A DNA stretch of 64,000 nt from Pyrrhosoma nymphula (GCA_963573305.1 OY754331.1:94603434-94667433), one strand, 5' to 3'; shown: positions 36,456 through 49,225, counted from the stretch's first letter. Notes: generated by a model from the sequence alone, not told the origin. Numbers and translations: made by a program.

Positions 36456-39400
36456 AAATCTACAAATGGTAAACTTGTTGTAGCCTTACATTTTCCCACT
36501 GTAACCATTATCCGGACTTATCAAGCCCCTTCACGGCGAGAATAAGTGGAATTCAGCACTGCATCGAGAGGATAATAAATAAAAAGTCCGCCATCATATT
36601 ACTTCATTTGGACTAAAATAAGCGAGTCATATGCCTTAATATTTTTCATTAACGAATAATGTTGGCCCCAGAAGAAAAATCAAGTATACTGCTTATGAAT
36701 TAACACCACATTTTCCTGCAGTATCTCGCGGGAAAATAAACAAAGGTTAAATAAAGGAGAGTAACTCTTGCGAATGAAGGATCAACACAACACCGTTAAT
36801 TCCATCCAAATATAATTTTTTCGAACAATAACATCATGAAACTTTTTCTTTATTGCCAAGCTTAGACAAAGTCGTTCGGTGCGTAGGAAAGTGTTTCTGT
36901 TGGCTACGTTTGAGAAATGATTTGATTGTGGCAGCAGTTTTTTGCCGTTGTACATAAAGTACCATATTATAAATATTTTTCAAAAACTCATATTTTTCTC
37001 CGAGTAAAACGTAGTCAAATTGTCCTCTCCCGTGCAGACACATATCCTTCTATCCTTGAAAGCTAACATACATTAGATAGCTCTCAATGAATAATTCCGG
37101 GAAATAAATAACCAAATTAAAACAAAAAATAACCCATCAGCTTATCCAGCCAAATGCCGCTTCAGATAGGAATCTTTCGGACACGAATCTTTCGGAGCAA
37201 CAACATCGGAGATGTCCGCAGATGTAGCGCTCCGATTATGACCGAAACGTCCAATCCACGGCATACGAAATGAGGCAGAGGTGTTCGCATGTGGGGGGGA
37301 GATAATCGGGAGAAAATAAAAGGATACAAACCCTCTATTTCGAATGCAGGAAACCATTATGCGAGACGCCCAAGGAGATCGGTTTTGCCGAAAAAGGCCA
37401 CAGAAGGGGTGAAGGGAAATCGTAGATGAAAAGGAGACGAGAAGGGCGGACACAATGCGTGGGCGGGGAGTAGCCGAGAGGAAAATCGGTGAAAATAAAG
37501 TTACGTGACATCCAAGGTCGTTCCAATCTTTTCTTTCTTTTTTTTGAGGCTGCTCGCATTGTGCGTAATACGTTATATATATATATATACATACACACCT
37601 ATCACGACCCGCGCCCAATCGCGAAAATCGTCCTCATGCCAAGGTCTGGGCCATTGCGGCAGTCCCCGTTCCCTGGCTTTAACCCTCCTCCCTCCACAAC
37701 AACCTTCCCGACAGGCCGTGGGCGTGAGCCTCCCTCCTCCCCCGGCGGTTACCTGCATAAAAGCGAGTGATTGAGGGTGATGTGTGGGCGGGCATTATTT
37801 CCTCCGCGGACGAAAACGACCCAGGGGCGGATGTCGCCGTTGAGGTAGGTGGGGCTGAGGGGGATGGTTAAGGAGCTTCCATCGCAACCGCTACAGCCAA
37901 AACAAATGAAAAAATGTAGAAATGGGTAGATTGTTTGACTTAAGGTCGGCTGCACAAACATTTAGGTATAGGATTGATAGTTATGTGATCCATGAAGCTG
38001 TGTGCCCCATTACTAAACTCGAGTTGCAAAAACCAGCGCACTCGTAACGTATCCCGCAATGGCTATTGCTTGCAAATGTTTGGTTATTCTCTCTTGCCAC
38101 TTGATAAAATTTATGTATGCTTGCATAATCTATAAAATTACTTATTCACACTATTAGTAGCAAGCATGGGTAAATAAACTCATCATTCGTCAAATAATAA
38201 CTCATTTATCAACTAATTAAACCTCGAAGTGGTTCACTGAGCATCCGCCATATTGGTTACTTATGGAACTCATAATTGTTGATGTGGGTTCACAATGGCA
38301 ATTTTCTTGCAGCAATCGACTTCCGACATAAATTGCATGTGTAAACTACTCTGCTAGTCCGCGTGAATACCTTTTAAAATTTTCGGCAATTCACCTGCAG
38401 AAGCGTATTGGTAACAATGTAAACGGCAACCAATCTGGCTCTGCACTAACTTGTGAAAAATATTTCGTCATAGTAAACTCTCCCGCAAGCTCTCGCAGAG
38501 TAACTTGCGGAAGTACCTTACCGGAGTAACTCCACCTTTAAACTTCATTCCATCACGCCAAATAAAATAGGACACCATTTATGAAGCCAGAAATATATAG
38601 TCTTTCCACAACGCATTTTGTACGTATGACTTGACTAGATTTCATAACTCTTTAGGATACCAGTATATGTCCCCTGCCACGCACCTTTGACGTGGCTTGC
38701 AGGGTACTGTATGGATAAGTCTTTTTTGCACCAGCCATTTGTAAAACTGATTAATATAATGTCCTCATTATACTACTATTTAATTTCCTGGAAAATTTGC
38801 ATTAAAGATCGATTTGTCGTAAAAATATTTTTATGGAAAAAAATGTTAAGGCTTTTTTACTTCACCCATTGCCTCATTTAAGCCCATGTATCTTCAACAA
38901 TAAAAGATTTTAAAAAAAACTGAATATTGGTTTATTTTGATGTAACCAGACGAAGACATTTCTATGAAAGGGCAAAAAATGTTTAAAAAAATGAATTTCG
39001 AATCAGTTGAACGAAGAAGCTTTTCCAGGGTAAGGGAATAAGGGAGGAAGTCGCCTGAGACAAACGAGGCAAGGTTTAGAGGCGTGGTGGGAATCCTGGA
39101 ATACGATAGGAAGAAAAAAAAGAATGGTCGGCCTGCTGACGGGGATACGTTCATTTCCCCCCATAAGGGCCACATCCGTGCCCTTTAAGGATAATGGGTC
39201 TCCCATAAACGGCTGGTGTGGGGGGAGCAATATAATTGACCCAGGGGAAATTAAAGTTGACGAGAAGGTCGCTTCTGATTAGGCCCCTTGGTTCGTCAAA
39301 GGTAATTTCTTCGGAAAATGGGAGCCGACTGGTTTCCGGTGTTTCTCGGTCCGAAAACCAACCCGACATTTTTCCAACTCGGAGAAAACATAATGGCGGT

Positions 39401-39850
39401 CGACGTAGTTCATAAATCACGCCATGAGAGGTAAAATAATGTCGGAAAAGTGAGTGAAATGCTAACGGAACGTTATAATGTTCTAGACAGATACGGTGGA
39501 CCCAAATTCTTACTTCTAACACCAACGAGACAATTAGACTCCCTCTTTGAATGAATCCGTAGATTCGACCAGCGAGATAAATAATGGTGATAGAAGAGGG
39601 ATATGAGGGAGATAAATAAAAAGAGACAGGCAATCCCAAATGCATAACTTCTCACGCATGAGTGATGAATCAGTAAAATTGAAGTAATAAGAGAGCTAAC
39701 GTGATGGTAATAGTTACATAATCGTCGATATTTACTCGTCTGGGCACGAACAAAAGTTTAAAGAACATTGATAAGGCTCTGTCAACGAAGTCCTATTTCA
39801 TTATCATTGAGACAGGGATCGCAAAATTTAAGAGATAGTTAAATCGTGCT
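36456..39850. other. No gene supported; local (TA)8 and GC-richer patch
   Basis: A (TA)8 microsatellite at 37574-37589 sits before a GC-richer stretch (37600-37900). Open frames of 158 codons (37142-37618 minus) and 164 codons (39151-39645 minus) lack any motif, codon bias or splice support and are regarded as chance. Confidence 0.4.
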
Positions 39851-40063
39851 CAGTGCCGGCCCAAGGCGTGGGCAAAAGCCACAAATGGCCAGTCATAAGG
39901 TGCGGCCAGTCTACGACTTATTAAAGAGTGTGAAAAGAGGACAGAATGTACGTACATACAATAATCGGAAAGTGTTACTTACTTCCTGAATGTATTTCCA
40001 TCCGAAATTACCTTCTTTAATGCATAGTAAAAGTGACACATACTCATGGCTAACTTCAATAAT

Positions 40064-40566
40064 GCCCCGTTTACATTACTAGGGTTAAATGATGGTAAAC
40101 ATGGCGGCTCTAACTTACTTACATTCACACGATTTCGTTTATCGTAGTAGAAATGCTGGTTACCTCTGTTGAAGAGTAATGAATTACTTAATAAACAACT
40201 GAAGCAACCTATGCGCCTGCAGCAGTACTGTGCAGTCTAGAATGTTAATTTAATCAATACTTTCTACTTTGAATGGACTTGTTGGCAGTATTAGTCAAGG
40301 ACTAGGAGAAATTTAATTTTCCTTTCAATGTAGCGTTTCCGTCTTTCTGCTTTGACCCTCCATTTTCTTAACTCGTATTTCAACCACGATTTCAACTACC
40401 TTCTATTCAAAAGCATTTCAAATGCCGGTAACCAGCGCCAATCCTAGTAACACTAGCGTGGTAAACAAGTTTGCCAGGGTAAGCGCTAACTTGCGCTAAC
40501 TTGCGATCGCTAGTTAAATTCTTACTAGCATTCGAGTTACTAGAAAGCTAGTAATGTAAACGGGGC
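40064..40566. mobile_element. Nested DNA transposon inside the hAT-like element
   Basis: It has 19-base terminal inverted repeats GCCCCGTTTACATTACTAG and, at the right, CTAGTAATGTAAACGGGGC. The related host copy at 43044 reads straight through this point (ACTTCAACAAAGAGCAC), which serves as an empty site. Length is about 503 bases, non-coding. The target duplication cannot be decided (AT at most). Confidence 0.8.
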
Positions 40567-40692
40567 ATGAAGAGCACGATAAAACTTTAGGGCAAACAAC
40601 TTCCATCATTAACACTATTGTCTCCAGCCCATCGAAAGACACCGTGGCCAAAATTTCTAAACAATTGACGTTTGAAGTCACACCCACCCACA

Positions 40693-40904
40693 GGAAGTAG
40701 GTAGGTATTCATAATGAATAAAAAACACTTAGTAATCTTCCACAGATTTATTTTTATGGCAAGACAGGTTTCACCACTCTGTGGCATAATCATTTGCTGG
40801 CACATGATTATGCCACAGAGTGATGAATCGCGTAGTGCCATAGAAATAAATCTGTGGAAGATTACTAAGTGTTATTTATTCATTATGAATACCTACCTAC
40901 TTCC
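40693..40904. repeat. Long near-perfect hairpin
   Basis: GGAAGTAGGTAGGTATTCAT at the left pairs with ATGAATACCTACCTACTTCC at the right, and the arms continue for about 95 bases around a spacer of about 10 bases (TTTGCTGGCA). It lies within the hAT-like element at 39851. High arm identity suggests recent origin or repair-driven homogenisation. Open frames on both strands here are by-products. Confidence 0.88.
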
Positions 40905-41184
40905 ACCAGGTTTAGCCTGAAACAGTTATAAATAGGTAGGTATTTTATAAATAATCCCTTAACTTTTCCTCGTAAAACTCGAAGCTTGGAGACAACATGT
41001 TGATTTTAAATGGATTCCCTGGAAGGGAAGGAAACTAAAATGTCGGAAGGATCGTTCTGAAACCCCTGAGTATCCCTACAATCAACGTGCAGTTTAAGAA
41101 TTCACAACTGGCAATCTAATTCTTTATTTGAAGGGACCAAATAAAATGTTGCTCATGCTTGTAAAATAGCTTGGACCGGCATTG

Positions 41185-42513
41185 ATAGTGTTGTAACCGA
41201 ATATCTGGAAAGGATTTATTTTAAACGAACTGCATGAATTGGGCATACATCTTCTACATTAATATTTCACATTTTCTGTCCAGCCAAAGAAATAAAACTA
41301 AATGAAATGTGCAAACGGAAATAGGTGCCAATTCCAAAATGCTGTTCTCTGAGGCTCTTTTCCAGGGTTAGTAGAAAATGATATCAATGGTCAATTAAAA
41401 GTTTCCTAGTCTTTTATATCATTGCTAAGTCAGCCTTATCGGAAGTGGACCATCAGCCATTAATGTAGAGCAGTACGTTTTCCTCCATTAATCGGTGGAA
41501 TGATACGTTCGGAGTTGGGAGAAACTAATGATCAAAACTGAGCTATAAAACTAATACAGTGTCTCCTAAATGTGCTGAGCAGGGTATAACGAGAATATCT
41601 CACGCTTTTATCAATATTTGCAGTCAAAGTAATTTGTCATTAAAAATTCAACGAGATACTGAAACGATATTACATGCCTATGAAATACTAATACCAGCAG
41701 TGGAAATGCATAACCATTCTTAATCTCAATAACTGATACATTTTGTGATGGTTGAACATAAGAGACAAACTATTACAAAACTTCTTGTTGCTTCTCAGCT
41801 ACATCTCCTTGAAATCTGAGAGTAAAAGTACTAGAGGCATAAGAATTAATGTAATAAAATAACGTGGAAGATTTTCTTATTTGAAATGCACTACCATGCC
41901 AACCGCCTTTCCTCCCATACCACGTCAATTTCTTGATCGTCTTCCAAATCACTTACAAATAATTCTCAAATGTTTACTGCCTCACTTGGTAGCATCTGCG
42001 AAACGCAGATCCCACGCGCTGAGAAAAGGGAAGAAGGAAATTGGAGTAATCTCCATACATCGCGATGTACCGCACGCTTGCAGATTTTCCATTGTTCCTC
42101 GAATTACTCCCCGCCTGGCAGAATTCCGAGCTACGCCCGCCAATTTGACCCGAATTGAAAAGATGGGCAAAACTAGATGGGCGTCAAATTGGGTAGAATG
42201 TCAAGGGGGAGGCAGGGACTTAGCTCTCCTCATATATACGTTTTCCACTCTCCTGTCTCCGCCCTCCATTACCCACGGTGACACCTGACGGTCGCAATGC
42301 GCCGCGGACTTGACGCACGTATCCACTTTAATGACATTTGCCTTCGAACATGCATGCGCGAATACGAAATGAACGGAAAGAAAAATTAACGTTCGGCAAA
42401 GAGCCGTGGCAGCGCTATTAAGGGTTCGCCTTGAGCGGAAACAAGGTCCCACCCATTGATAAAAGTAGAGTGAACATGGGGGTCTTGACGCGCGAAAGGG
42501 AAAATGATCCAAC
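41185..42513. other. No gene supported
   Basis: A 135-codon frame (41881-42288 plus) in GC-richer DNA has no recognisable domain and overlaps an open frame on the other strand. Confidence 0.4.
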
Positions 42514-42660
42514 TAACATGGCTACCGCGCGGAATTTGTCCATACATTTTATGAACAATGCAGTGCTTGGAAATAATACATATTTCGAATATTTTTAGAT
42601 TAATAATCGCAGTACCGCGACAGTTCCGCTATAAATACCTACGATTTCGGCGCGGCACGC
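42514..42660 (+). repeat. Dispersed repeat E, copy 1
   Basis: It is similar to 59950-60095 through CATTTTATGAACAATGCAGT, GAAATAATACATATTT, ATCGCAGTACCGCGACAGTT and CCGCTA. Unclassified. Confidence 0.5.
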
Positions 42661-43043
42661 GTGTTAACAGTACCAACTGTCCCATTCAATATGCCTGAGA
42701 ACGCTTGTATATGGTTTCAATATTCCCATGAGGTATGTGTGGTTTCACCTATTGTCTTCTTAAATTTACGGCGAGACTTTTCATCAGTCCTCAATCTGAA
42801 TCGCCATGCTAGTTAGAATTATTATAGGTAACAGTTAAAAATATGACATTCCGCTTCAAAGAGTTTAAATAAATTACCTTTTTACTGAATTATAATAACA
42901 TTAGGTATATATAGAAAGTTGAAATGTCAGAATATATTTTATATAGATTTCGGGAAAGTAAAAAAAAAAATTACAAGCTCCGCTTCAAAGAGTTAAAAAA
43001 ATTGAATCATTTCCAAATCTTCGTAAGCTAGCGATTGTTGACA

Positions 43044-43518
43044 TCAGCGCAGAACCAAGGCGTGGGAAGCGTGGGTTAAAGCCACAGGCGGCCGGTCGTT
43101 GGGGCGATTAGTCTGAAACTTATTACCGAATGTGATAACAGTAAAGGGGAGATAAAGTATGGAAAACGGAAAACATTTCAAACTTACTGAATGCATTCCA
43201 ATCCAAAATGTAAACCCTCTTACGTATAGTAGAGTAAAAATGACTGACGTTCATGACTAACTTCAACAAAGAGCACAGTGAAACCAACGAACTAACAATT
43301 TTCTCCAATAGCATTTTTGTAGCCAACCCATGAAAAGGAACTGTGGTTAAAATTGAACAGCGAATTATGGTTGGAATGACACACATCCGCAACAAGTAGG
43401 TAAAACAAAAATGAATCGACAATGTCGAGAGGATTGCTCGATAACCCCAGAGTGTCCCTCAAATCAAAGCCAGGATAAAGTTTTAAGTATCAGGCGACAA
43501 CTTGTGGAAATGAGTGAC
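43044..43518. mobile_element. hAT-like element, second copy (left two-fifths)
   Basis: It begins CAGCGCAGAACCAAGGCGTG and follows the 39851 element through TTAAAGCCACAGGCGGCCGG, CTTATTACCGAATGTG, CTTACTGAATGCATTCCA and CCCAGAGTGTCCCTCAAATC. It lacks both nested insertions and is interrupted by an inverted-repeat element at 43526. Confidence 0.68.
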
Positions 43519-43525
43519 TGATAGC

Positions 43526-43766
43526 ATCATCACAAGAAAAAAATGCTTTGTAGATTTCTACAATAGATTTATTTAAACAAACCTAGTTTCGGAAAATCGT
43601 GTCCTTTATCAAGGTGACGAGAGGCTCTACTTGCGATAGCATATATGTAAAAAGCTCGACAATCAGAACCTTTCGTTTCCTCGATAATGGCATCACTTGC
43701 CGAAACCTAGGTTGGTTTCAATAAATTTATCGTGCAAATTTACAATGTATTTCTTCTTGTGATGAT
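43526..43766. mobile_element. Inverted-repeat element, possibly Penelope-like 3' piece
   Basis: The arms are 43526-43596 and 43699-43766. ATCATCACAAGAAAAAAATG pairs with the mirrored ATTTCTTCTTGTGATGAT, and AAACCTAGTTTCGG with CCGAAACCTAGGTTGGTTT. The spacer contains CCTTTATCAAGGTGACGAG. Reading the minus strand gives a short peptide-like stretch with DKGHDF. The arrangement resembles terminal pieces of Penelope-like retroelements; this assignment is only a suggestion. Confidence 0.5.
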
Positions 43767-44489
43767 GTCATCAGCGCGGTTTAAAGTTGATGTCCCACGG
43801 CTATTTTTTCCGTAAATTAATTCATGACCAAATGCGCATGTCGACATTCTGTGAATTTCTGAATATTAGGGAACGCTGTAAATTCTTGACGAAACACGAC
43901 CGCTGATCTTTTTATGCGCGCATGAGCTTCGACCATTTCCCTTCCAGAGACTACTTCGACTAATTGAGGAGAAAACGTATTGAATCCATCTTTACCACCA
44001 GTGAAGTAAGGTAAAAAGGCTAATATTATACACATCGTACATTTGAGCCTATATTTTTGAGTTGATAGTACATATACACTTGTGTTGATATCATTCCATT
44101 GTATGGCAGAAGCAGAATTATACAGAACAAAAATCTGTTGCTAAATCAACTGTTTTAATTTAATAAATAAATCACGCATTATTATTAGGGAACTGCTGTT
44201 GTTATTTCCATGTGCATTACCGTGAGTTCATGCAATTCATTCCGTTGATACTTACTCCGGGTTGGGGGCTATATATATTTCATTGTAATTACTATACTCG
44301 TAGACTCTCAGGAAAATGACTCTACAGATGATTTCGCAACCAAAAAAATTCTCTTTCAGCCCGTCAGCCGGTCAGCGATAAATCAATGGACTTTTCCTGC
44401 TCGTGTGACATCGAGGCGTGCACGTTCAAGAAACTTGCATAAAGAATATGTATTTCACGGATGAATTTAGGGAAAAAATTACCTCGGAA

Positions 44490-44584
44490 CGAGGGCTTAA
44501 GAAATCACAATCGGTAAATAAATTCTTTGCTGGGGTCGGCCTAGTAAAATTTTGCCCTCACTTGTAAAATAGCATGGGCCGGCA
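44490..44584. mobile_element. hAT-like element, right end
   Basis: It matches the right end of the 39851 element: GCTTAAGAAATCACAATCGG, AATTCTTT, CTTGTAAAATAGCATGGGCC and GGCAG. It may be the other end of the 43044 copy, split by later insertions, or a separate fragment. Confidence 0.55.
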
Positions 44585-44978
44585 GAGGGTGACGTTTACG
44601 ACTTCGTGGGTAATGCCACTATCCTTGCGAATTTTATTCGCTTACTGTTAGAGGGAAAATGAGGGTTTCCTCTTCGCAGCACGCTACGCATTCAAACTTG
44701 ACGGACAATGTTCTTCCCGTACAATCAATCTCCACCCGCATCGGCGATAATGAGGCTGAAATCGAACACGAATTTAAGACCACCATGGCCATCACGAAAA
44801 ACTATTACGGAAAATGTTTTAAAATGTAACTGGAGAGATATTAAAGGAAGGACGTTTGGATAGGGTAGATGATGCTTTGGCATTCAGAACGAAGCAGAAA
44901 AAAGAGATCACGATGACACAACTTGAATCAAAAGCACTCACATTTTTCCACAAATTCTTATTTGTACGACGCGTTTCG

Positions 44979-45545
44979 CCGACTTAAGGCGGGTCCACGG
45001 TTAAATGGCATAAATTTCATTCAATTCATACCCTGGATACTTATGGATAAACATAACCCTCTATCTGATATAAACAGCAAAATTTTCCCTTTCCTTTGTG
45101 TTTTCCTCGCAAAATGAACTATAAATTATGTGGTGCTAAAGGGATCAGGGGGAGAAACACGATGAAAAATGGAATTTTTCCATCTAATGTAAATACAACT
45201 TTCACGGAAAACTGTTTAGAAGCAGATGAAACTCCCGGGAAATGGACTATAAATTAAATAGATGCATCTTATCGCCTTATTGTTTTAATTATTAGCTAAT
45301 TACTGCAATAATTGAGGTCAAAATGAGTTAATTCTGTAGAAATGGCGCTGCTATCGACTTCTATGGCTATAAAGTGTTCATTAAAAATATATTCCCGGAA
45401 TAATCTGCAAATTTTGTGCCTTAAATTTGAATTTCAAAAACTAACGCGAGTCATTAGAGAGAGCAGGACTTTTTCAACCAAATAAACAAAAAGTAGGAGT
45501 TTAGTATTTGTTTTGACTCAAACGGTCGCGGTGCAACCTCCTGAA
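44979..45545 (+). mobile_element. Dispersed ~0.5-kb repeat (family C), copy 2
   Basis: This is the second collinear copy of the 4.9-kb element, beginning GACTTAAGGCGGGTCC and ending near GCAACCTCCTGAATG. Similarity covers the whole length with many substitutions, so it is an old repeat. Confidence 0.7.
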
Positions 45546-47240
45546 TGAGATACTAGCGCATCTGAGGTGAGTCAGGTTCACAACTACGGAAGATAAAAAA
45601 AATATCAAATTGACTTTTCAAAAATCTAGTATATCTTCTATGCAGTACTAGTACTGGGAGCTAAAAGCTCCCAGTAGGACCTAGTAGCCTTCGACCAATC
45701 ACGTTAGCTTTTACATACGCTGGGCGATCTTCATTTTCTGAAATTAGCGCTATCTATACCTTCTTTTGGCTATCACTAATTTTCAGGCTACGAGATCGAC
45801 CGTAAATAAATATGTCCAAACTGCTCTTTTGGTCGCCTGCGGTTATTGATTGGTCAATTTAAATATTTTAGTAGACAGACGTTAAGGCATAAATGAAAAT
45901 ACCACTTCCCCGCCGGTACAAGTTCAATGACAGCGTGAAAATCTTCTAGGACAGCACAAATCACACTGGATTCCGTCCTCGCAATATGTATCTAGTATCG
46001 GATAGAACCAATACTAGATCTTGTGATAGAGCATGTATCGTGTGAAACGAGCTGAACTCAAACTCATAAGCTCCATGCTCAATCTGAATAACAACCACGT
46101 TGCAACCGTCAATAATGAAGGCGAATGAATGTGAAAATTACATGAATTATTCGCAGGGAAAGCATAAAATCTTTCACTTTTTTGCGTGGTCTACAATTGC
46201 AAGGTGAAATCAAGGTTAAGGTCAAAGCCGAATGTACATACAAATGAGATTACAGAAAAGTGTATGAATACAAAGAGTCATCTTAGTGACTCATGTGAGC
46301 ATGAATGGAAATCGCCTTGGAGGGAGACTCACTCCTTATATAAACCCGTGAGGATGCTGTTACGCCATTGAAACCGGTTGGGATTCCATTGACATTACGA
46401 GCGGAATATTATTAAGTCATTATGATTCATCGATTAAAACGAAGATCCACGAGCTGCAATTTAGATGGGTATTAGAAATAAGTGTTCAGTTTTATTTTTA
46501 AACATTCTGCGAAATGTCTTAGAATAGGGTTTAGAAGAAGTTATAATCTAAAAGTTGGGGAGGCACATTTAAAAATCTCTTACCTTGATTCTAAATTAGG
46601 ATTACATGTATAATCCAGAGCAAGAGCTCTTATAACCTTGACCGTAAGACTGAGCACTCTCATTTTAAAGTATAACTTTGTCTTAGCGATTCTGAAATTA
46701 TTGCATTAAGTTATATTGTTAATGCGAGCAATGATCACATTTACATTTTAAAATAAAGATGAATATCATACTTCCTAAACGCAGTAATTCAATTCCGAAA
46801 GTATCACTTTTAGGCACGGGCCAAAATGAAATTCAATTTATTACCTAGGATATCAAATACAAATAGGTACCTTAAAATGCAAAAGCATAAGAAATTAGGT
46901 CAACACAATATTTATACAATCTTCTCATATTATTCTTAATTTTTTTACTAGCAATGACGTGGCATAACAAGTATTCACTCAGAGGAAAACAGACAAACTC
47001 CACAGAGGAAAAATTAATTTACCAATACAATATAAAATAACTCGGTTCAAAATTTGTAGATATTGGTTTCTTCGTTGATATTATACTGTTGAAGTTACAT
47101 ACACTCCCTGATCGATATTTTGTACTACGCTACTTAATATCCGTAATAGGTTGACGGGGCAATGAATCTAATGCATATTTAATTGATTATCATAAGTGAC
47201 ATTCACAAATATTTTCCTAAACCACTAGTGTGGTGACTTG
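45546..47240. other. No gene recognised
   Basis: A short hairpin TGGGAGCT AAA AGCTCCCA lies at about 45656-45674. Otherwise this is featureless AT-rich DNA. Confidence 0.4.
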
Positions 47241-47657
47241 CAGACGGGCGGATTAATGGGGAGGGGCGGGGGGGGGGGGGGGCGCCCCCCCCCGTAATTC
47301 CCGGAAAAATAGAAATTATGGTAATCATTAAGGTGGTTCTCCAATGGAAGTTTTTATTTCTCCAGCAAATATAATTGGAATGTGGTGTAAAACCCGGGAG
47401 ACCTGCATCTTCACAAGAATGGCATTCTTTACATCGTTTGTAAACGTTTTTCAAGTGTGATTAGAGAGCTTCACTGAATAATTTATCATTTCTACTATGT
47501 AATATAGCCACTCCAAAACTACGTTCCAAGAGCTTCATTTCTTTTAACTTTCCGAGGGAAGTCCGCCCGGACCCCCGTTTAGTTGAGAGGTATTGCATAC
47601 TCCCCAGGGAAAGTAGTGAACCGCCCCCCACAAAACAGCGACCTTAATCCGCCCCTG
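47241..47657. mobile_element. Possible degraded hAT-like element with a G15/C9 palindrome
   Basis: CAGACGGGCGGATTAATGGG at the left and CCTTAATCCGCCCCTG at the right are inverted ends. G15 at 47268-47282 and C9 at 47285-47293 flank CG in the left part. No clean target duplication is found. Confidence 0.45.
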
Positions 47658-47690
47658 TGTACCAAGCACTTCATTTCTTTTAACTTTCCT
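47525..47690 (+). repeat. Direct repeat of 27 bp, 138 bp apart
   Basis: CCAAGAGCTTCATTTCTTTT then AACTTTCC at 47525, and CCAAGCACTTCATTTCTTTT then AACTTTCC at 47663. They differ at two positions and bracket GC-rich DNA ending in the hAT-like right terminus. Confidence 0.75.
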
Positions 47691-47694
47691 GCAG

Positions 47695-47780
47695 TTGCAG
47701 AGTATAACGAACACGTGGAGATCGCGTTATCCGTTGAGGACCTTTTGAAGGCCCCACCTATCTTTAACTCCGCCGCTTAA
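47695..47780 (+). CDS. Weak candidate terminal exon (plus strand)
   Basis: A pyrimidine tract CTTTTAACTTTCCTGCAG is followed by 28 codons open to a TAA at 47778-47780. The peptide contains AEYNEHVEIALSVEDLLKAP and has the ordered, mixed composition of real protein, unlike most chance frames here. Against it: the same pyrimidine-rich tract is duplicated about 138 bases upstream with no exon after it, the piece is very short, and no partner exon or family is recognised. It may be a fragment of a mobile element or chance. Confidence 0.15.
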
Positions 47781-49225
47781 GGATCTCAACGCGCAATTAA
47801 GAGAAGCCCGCTGAGCCCACAAGTGATGCCTTTCGAGATTAAGTGGCCGTGAAAATGAAGGAGATCCGAGAACTCCATTCTCGGAGGGTGACGATGGGGA
47901 CTATTTAAGAGGCCAATACTCCCCAACTACGTACTTCCGGGGTGCTCCGGCACAGGCACACCGCAAGGTACTGCGAAATCTACCGTCGAATGGTAGATAC
48001 TTTATCCATTCCTTGGTGTGGATAAAATCAATGAATGTGAATTATCATACCTAAGTTTTGGGTGAAAATAACTCATTCGTAAAATGTTTCAAGAGTATAC
48101 ACCTGCAACCAGTCGCTGTTTCGATAAAATTACCACTTTCACCAGTAGTTCACTTGAGACGGGCAGCATCACTGCTAGCCTAATAAAATTATCTTCCGTG
48201 ACTGAATGGAAATAAATCTAAAAAAAATCAAGCCAGCAAGAGAAAATGGATTCTATCATTAGCAAAACGGCTCCAAAGTTATGCCCTTAGGAGTAAATAA
48301 TACATCGCAGAGGTTATTTGAATGTAATACAGACTCGCGAGTGTTATTCATTCGCCCAAATACGACTGGGAAAAGATTTAACGAAAATTTCGCTCTAGTT
48401 CATTCACGTCCTGCAGTAGAGTATGCATGACTTTTTTCATTGTCGTGGATGTTAAACAGCAATGCAAATGTTCTGTACATACGATGACCATGAAATATAA
48501 AAATAAAGATGACAGTTGGTACCATCTATAATTTCACCTGCACTAATCGATAAAATACACTGAAATAAGCCCGAGTGAAATAACTAGGACCAGGGCTGCC
48601 TAGAGGGACATTTTGACCCTGAAACTTCGTGTGGAGAGATGTTTATTCGGGGTTTGAGTTTCAGATCTATTTCTCCGGGCAAGTTTTAGGCGCAAAAGAA
48701 CAAATAGACTGCCTTTGTTTATAGAAAATTATCTAATAGAATAATAATTTAAATAAATAATACCGATTTTTACGTATAACTATTTTTTTAAATGAATCTT
48801 GGTCGAAATACTCATTTCCTTTGTGACTTATTGGGCTCAAATTCGCGACAGTTAAACATGAAAAATCAATAAGTTAGTTTTTTGTAAAATAAATTATCCA
48901 TGAATATTTTGTCTTCCAAATTAATAAAGCTATCCATAACTAACGAATGGAATTTTTTATATTCAATCCCTTAATTAATCTTGCACTACGTAAAAACAGC
49001 TTAAGCTTCGTAGTAGCTGAAAAAGACTACCTACATATTTAGATTCTTCGAGTTGCAGACCAAAATCTCCGGCTGGAGAAGGTAGTTGGTGAAGGTAGTT
49101 GTTAACTCTAGCCGGACCAATTTACCAACCGGGCGAGACACCGGAACAGACCCTTCAAACCGGGACGCATGGTAAGCCTAATAGGGTACCCAGCGATATG
49201 GACGAAATATTGCAATAACACTTAC
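47781..49225 (-). other. Probable intron downstream of the exon
   Basis: This AT-rich stretch follows the GTAAGTG donor at 49225-49219 on the minus strand. No convincing next exon with an acceptor and an open phase-1 frame is visible. A small inverted repeat around GAGATCCGAGAACTCCATTC (about 47860-47890) is the only local structure seen. Confidence 0.4.

Larger units (their letters stand above)
39851..41184. mobile_element. hAT-like non-autonomous transposon carrying a nested element and a long hairpin
   Basis: Termini are CAGTGCCGGCCCAAGGC at 39851 and GCTTGGACCGGCATTG ending at 41184, an inverted pair starting CA(G/A)TGCCGG. The adjoining 8 bases (ATCGTGCT and ATAGTGTT) match at six positions, compatible with an old hAT target duplication. 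The internal sequence is collinear with a second copy from 43044. It encloses a separate transposon (40064-40566) and a hairpin (40693-40904) absent from that copy. No transposase frame is visible. Confidence 0.72.

Noticed and set aside
39151..39645. 164-codon minus-strand open frame
   Set aside because: No motif, overlapping alternative frames, and a composition like the surrounding non-coding DNA.
41881..42288. 135-codon plus-strand open frame
   Set aside because: No domain, overlapped by an open frame on the other strand, and no flanking signals.
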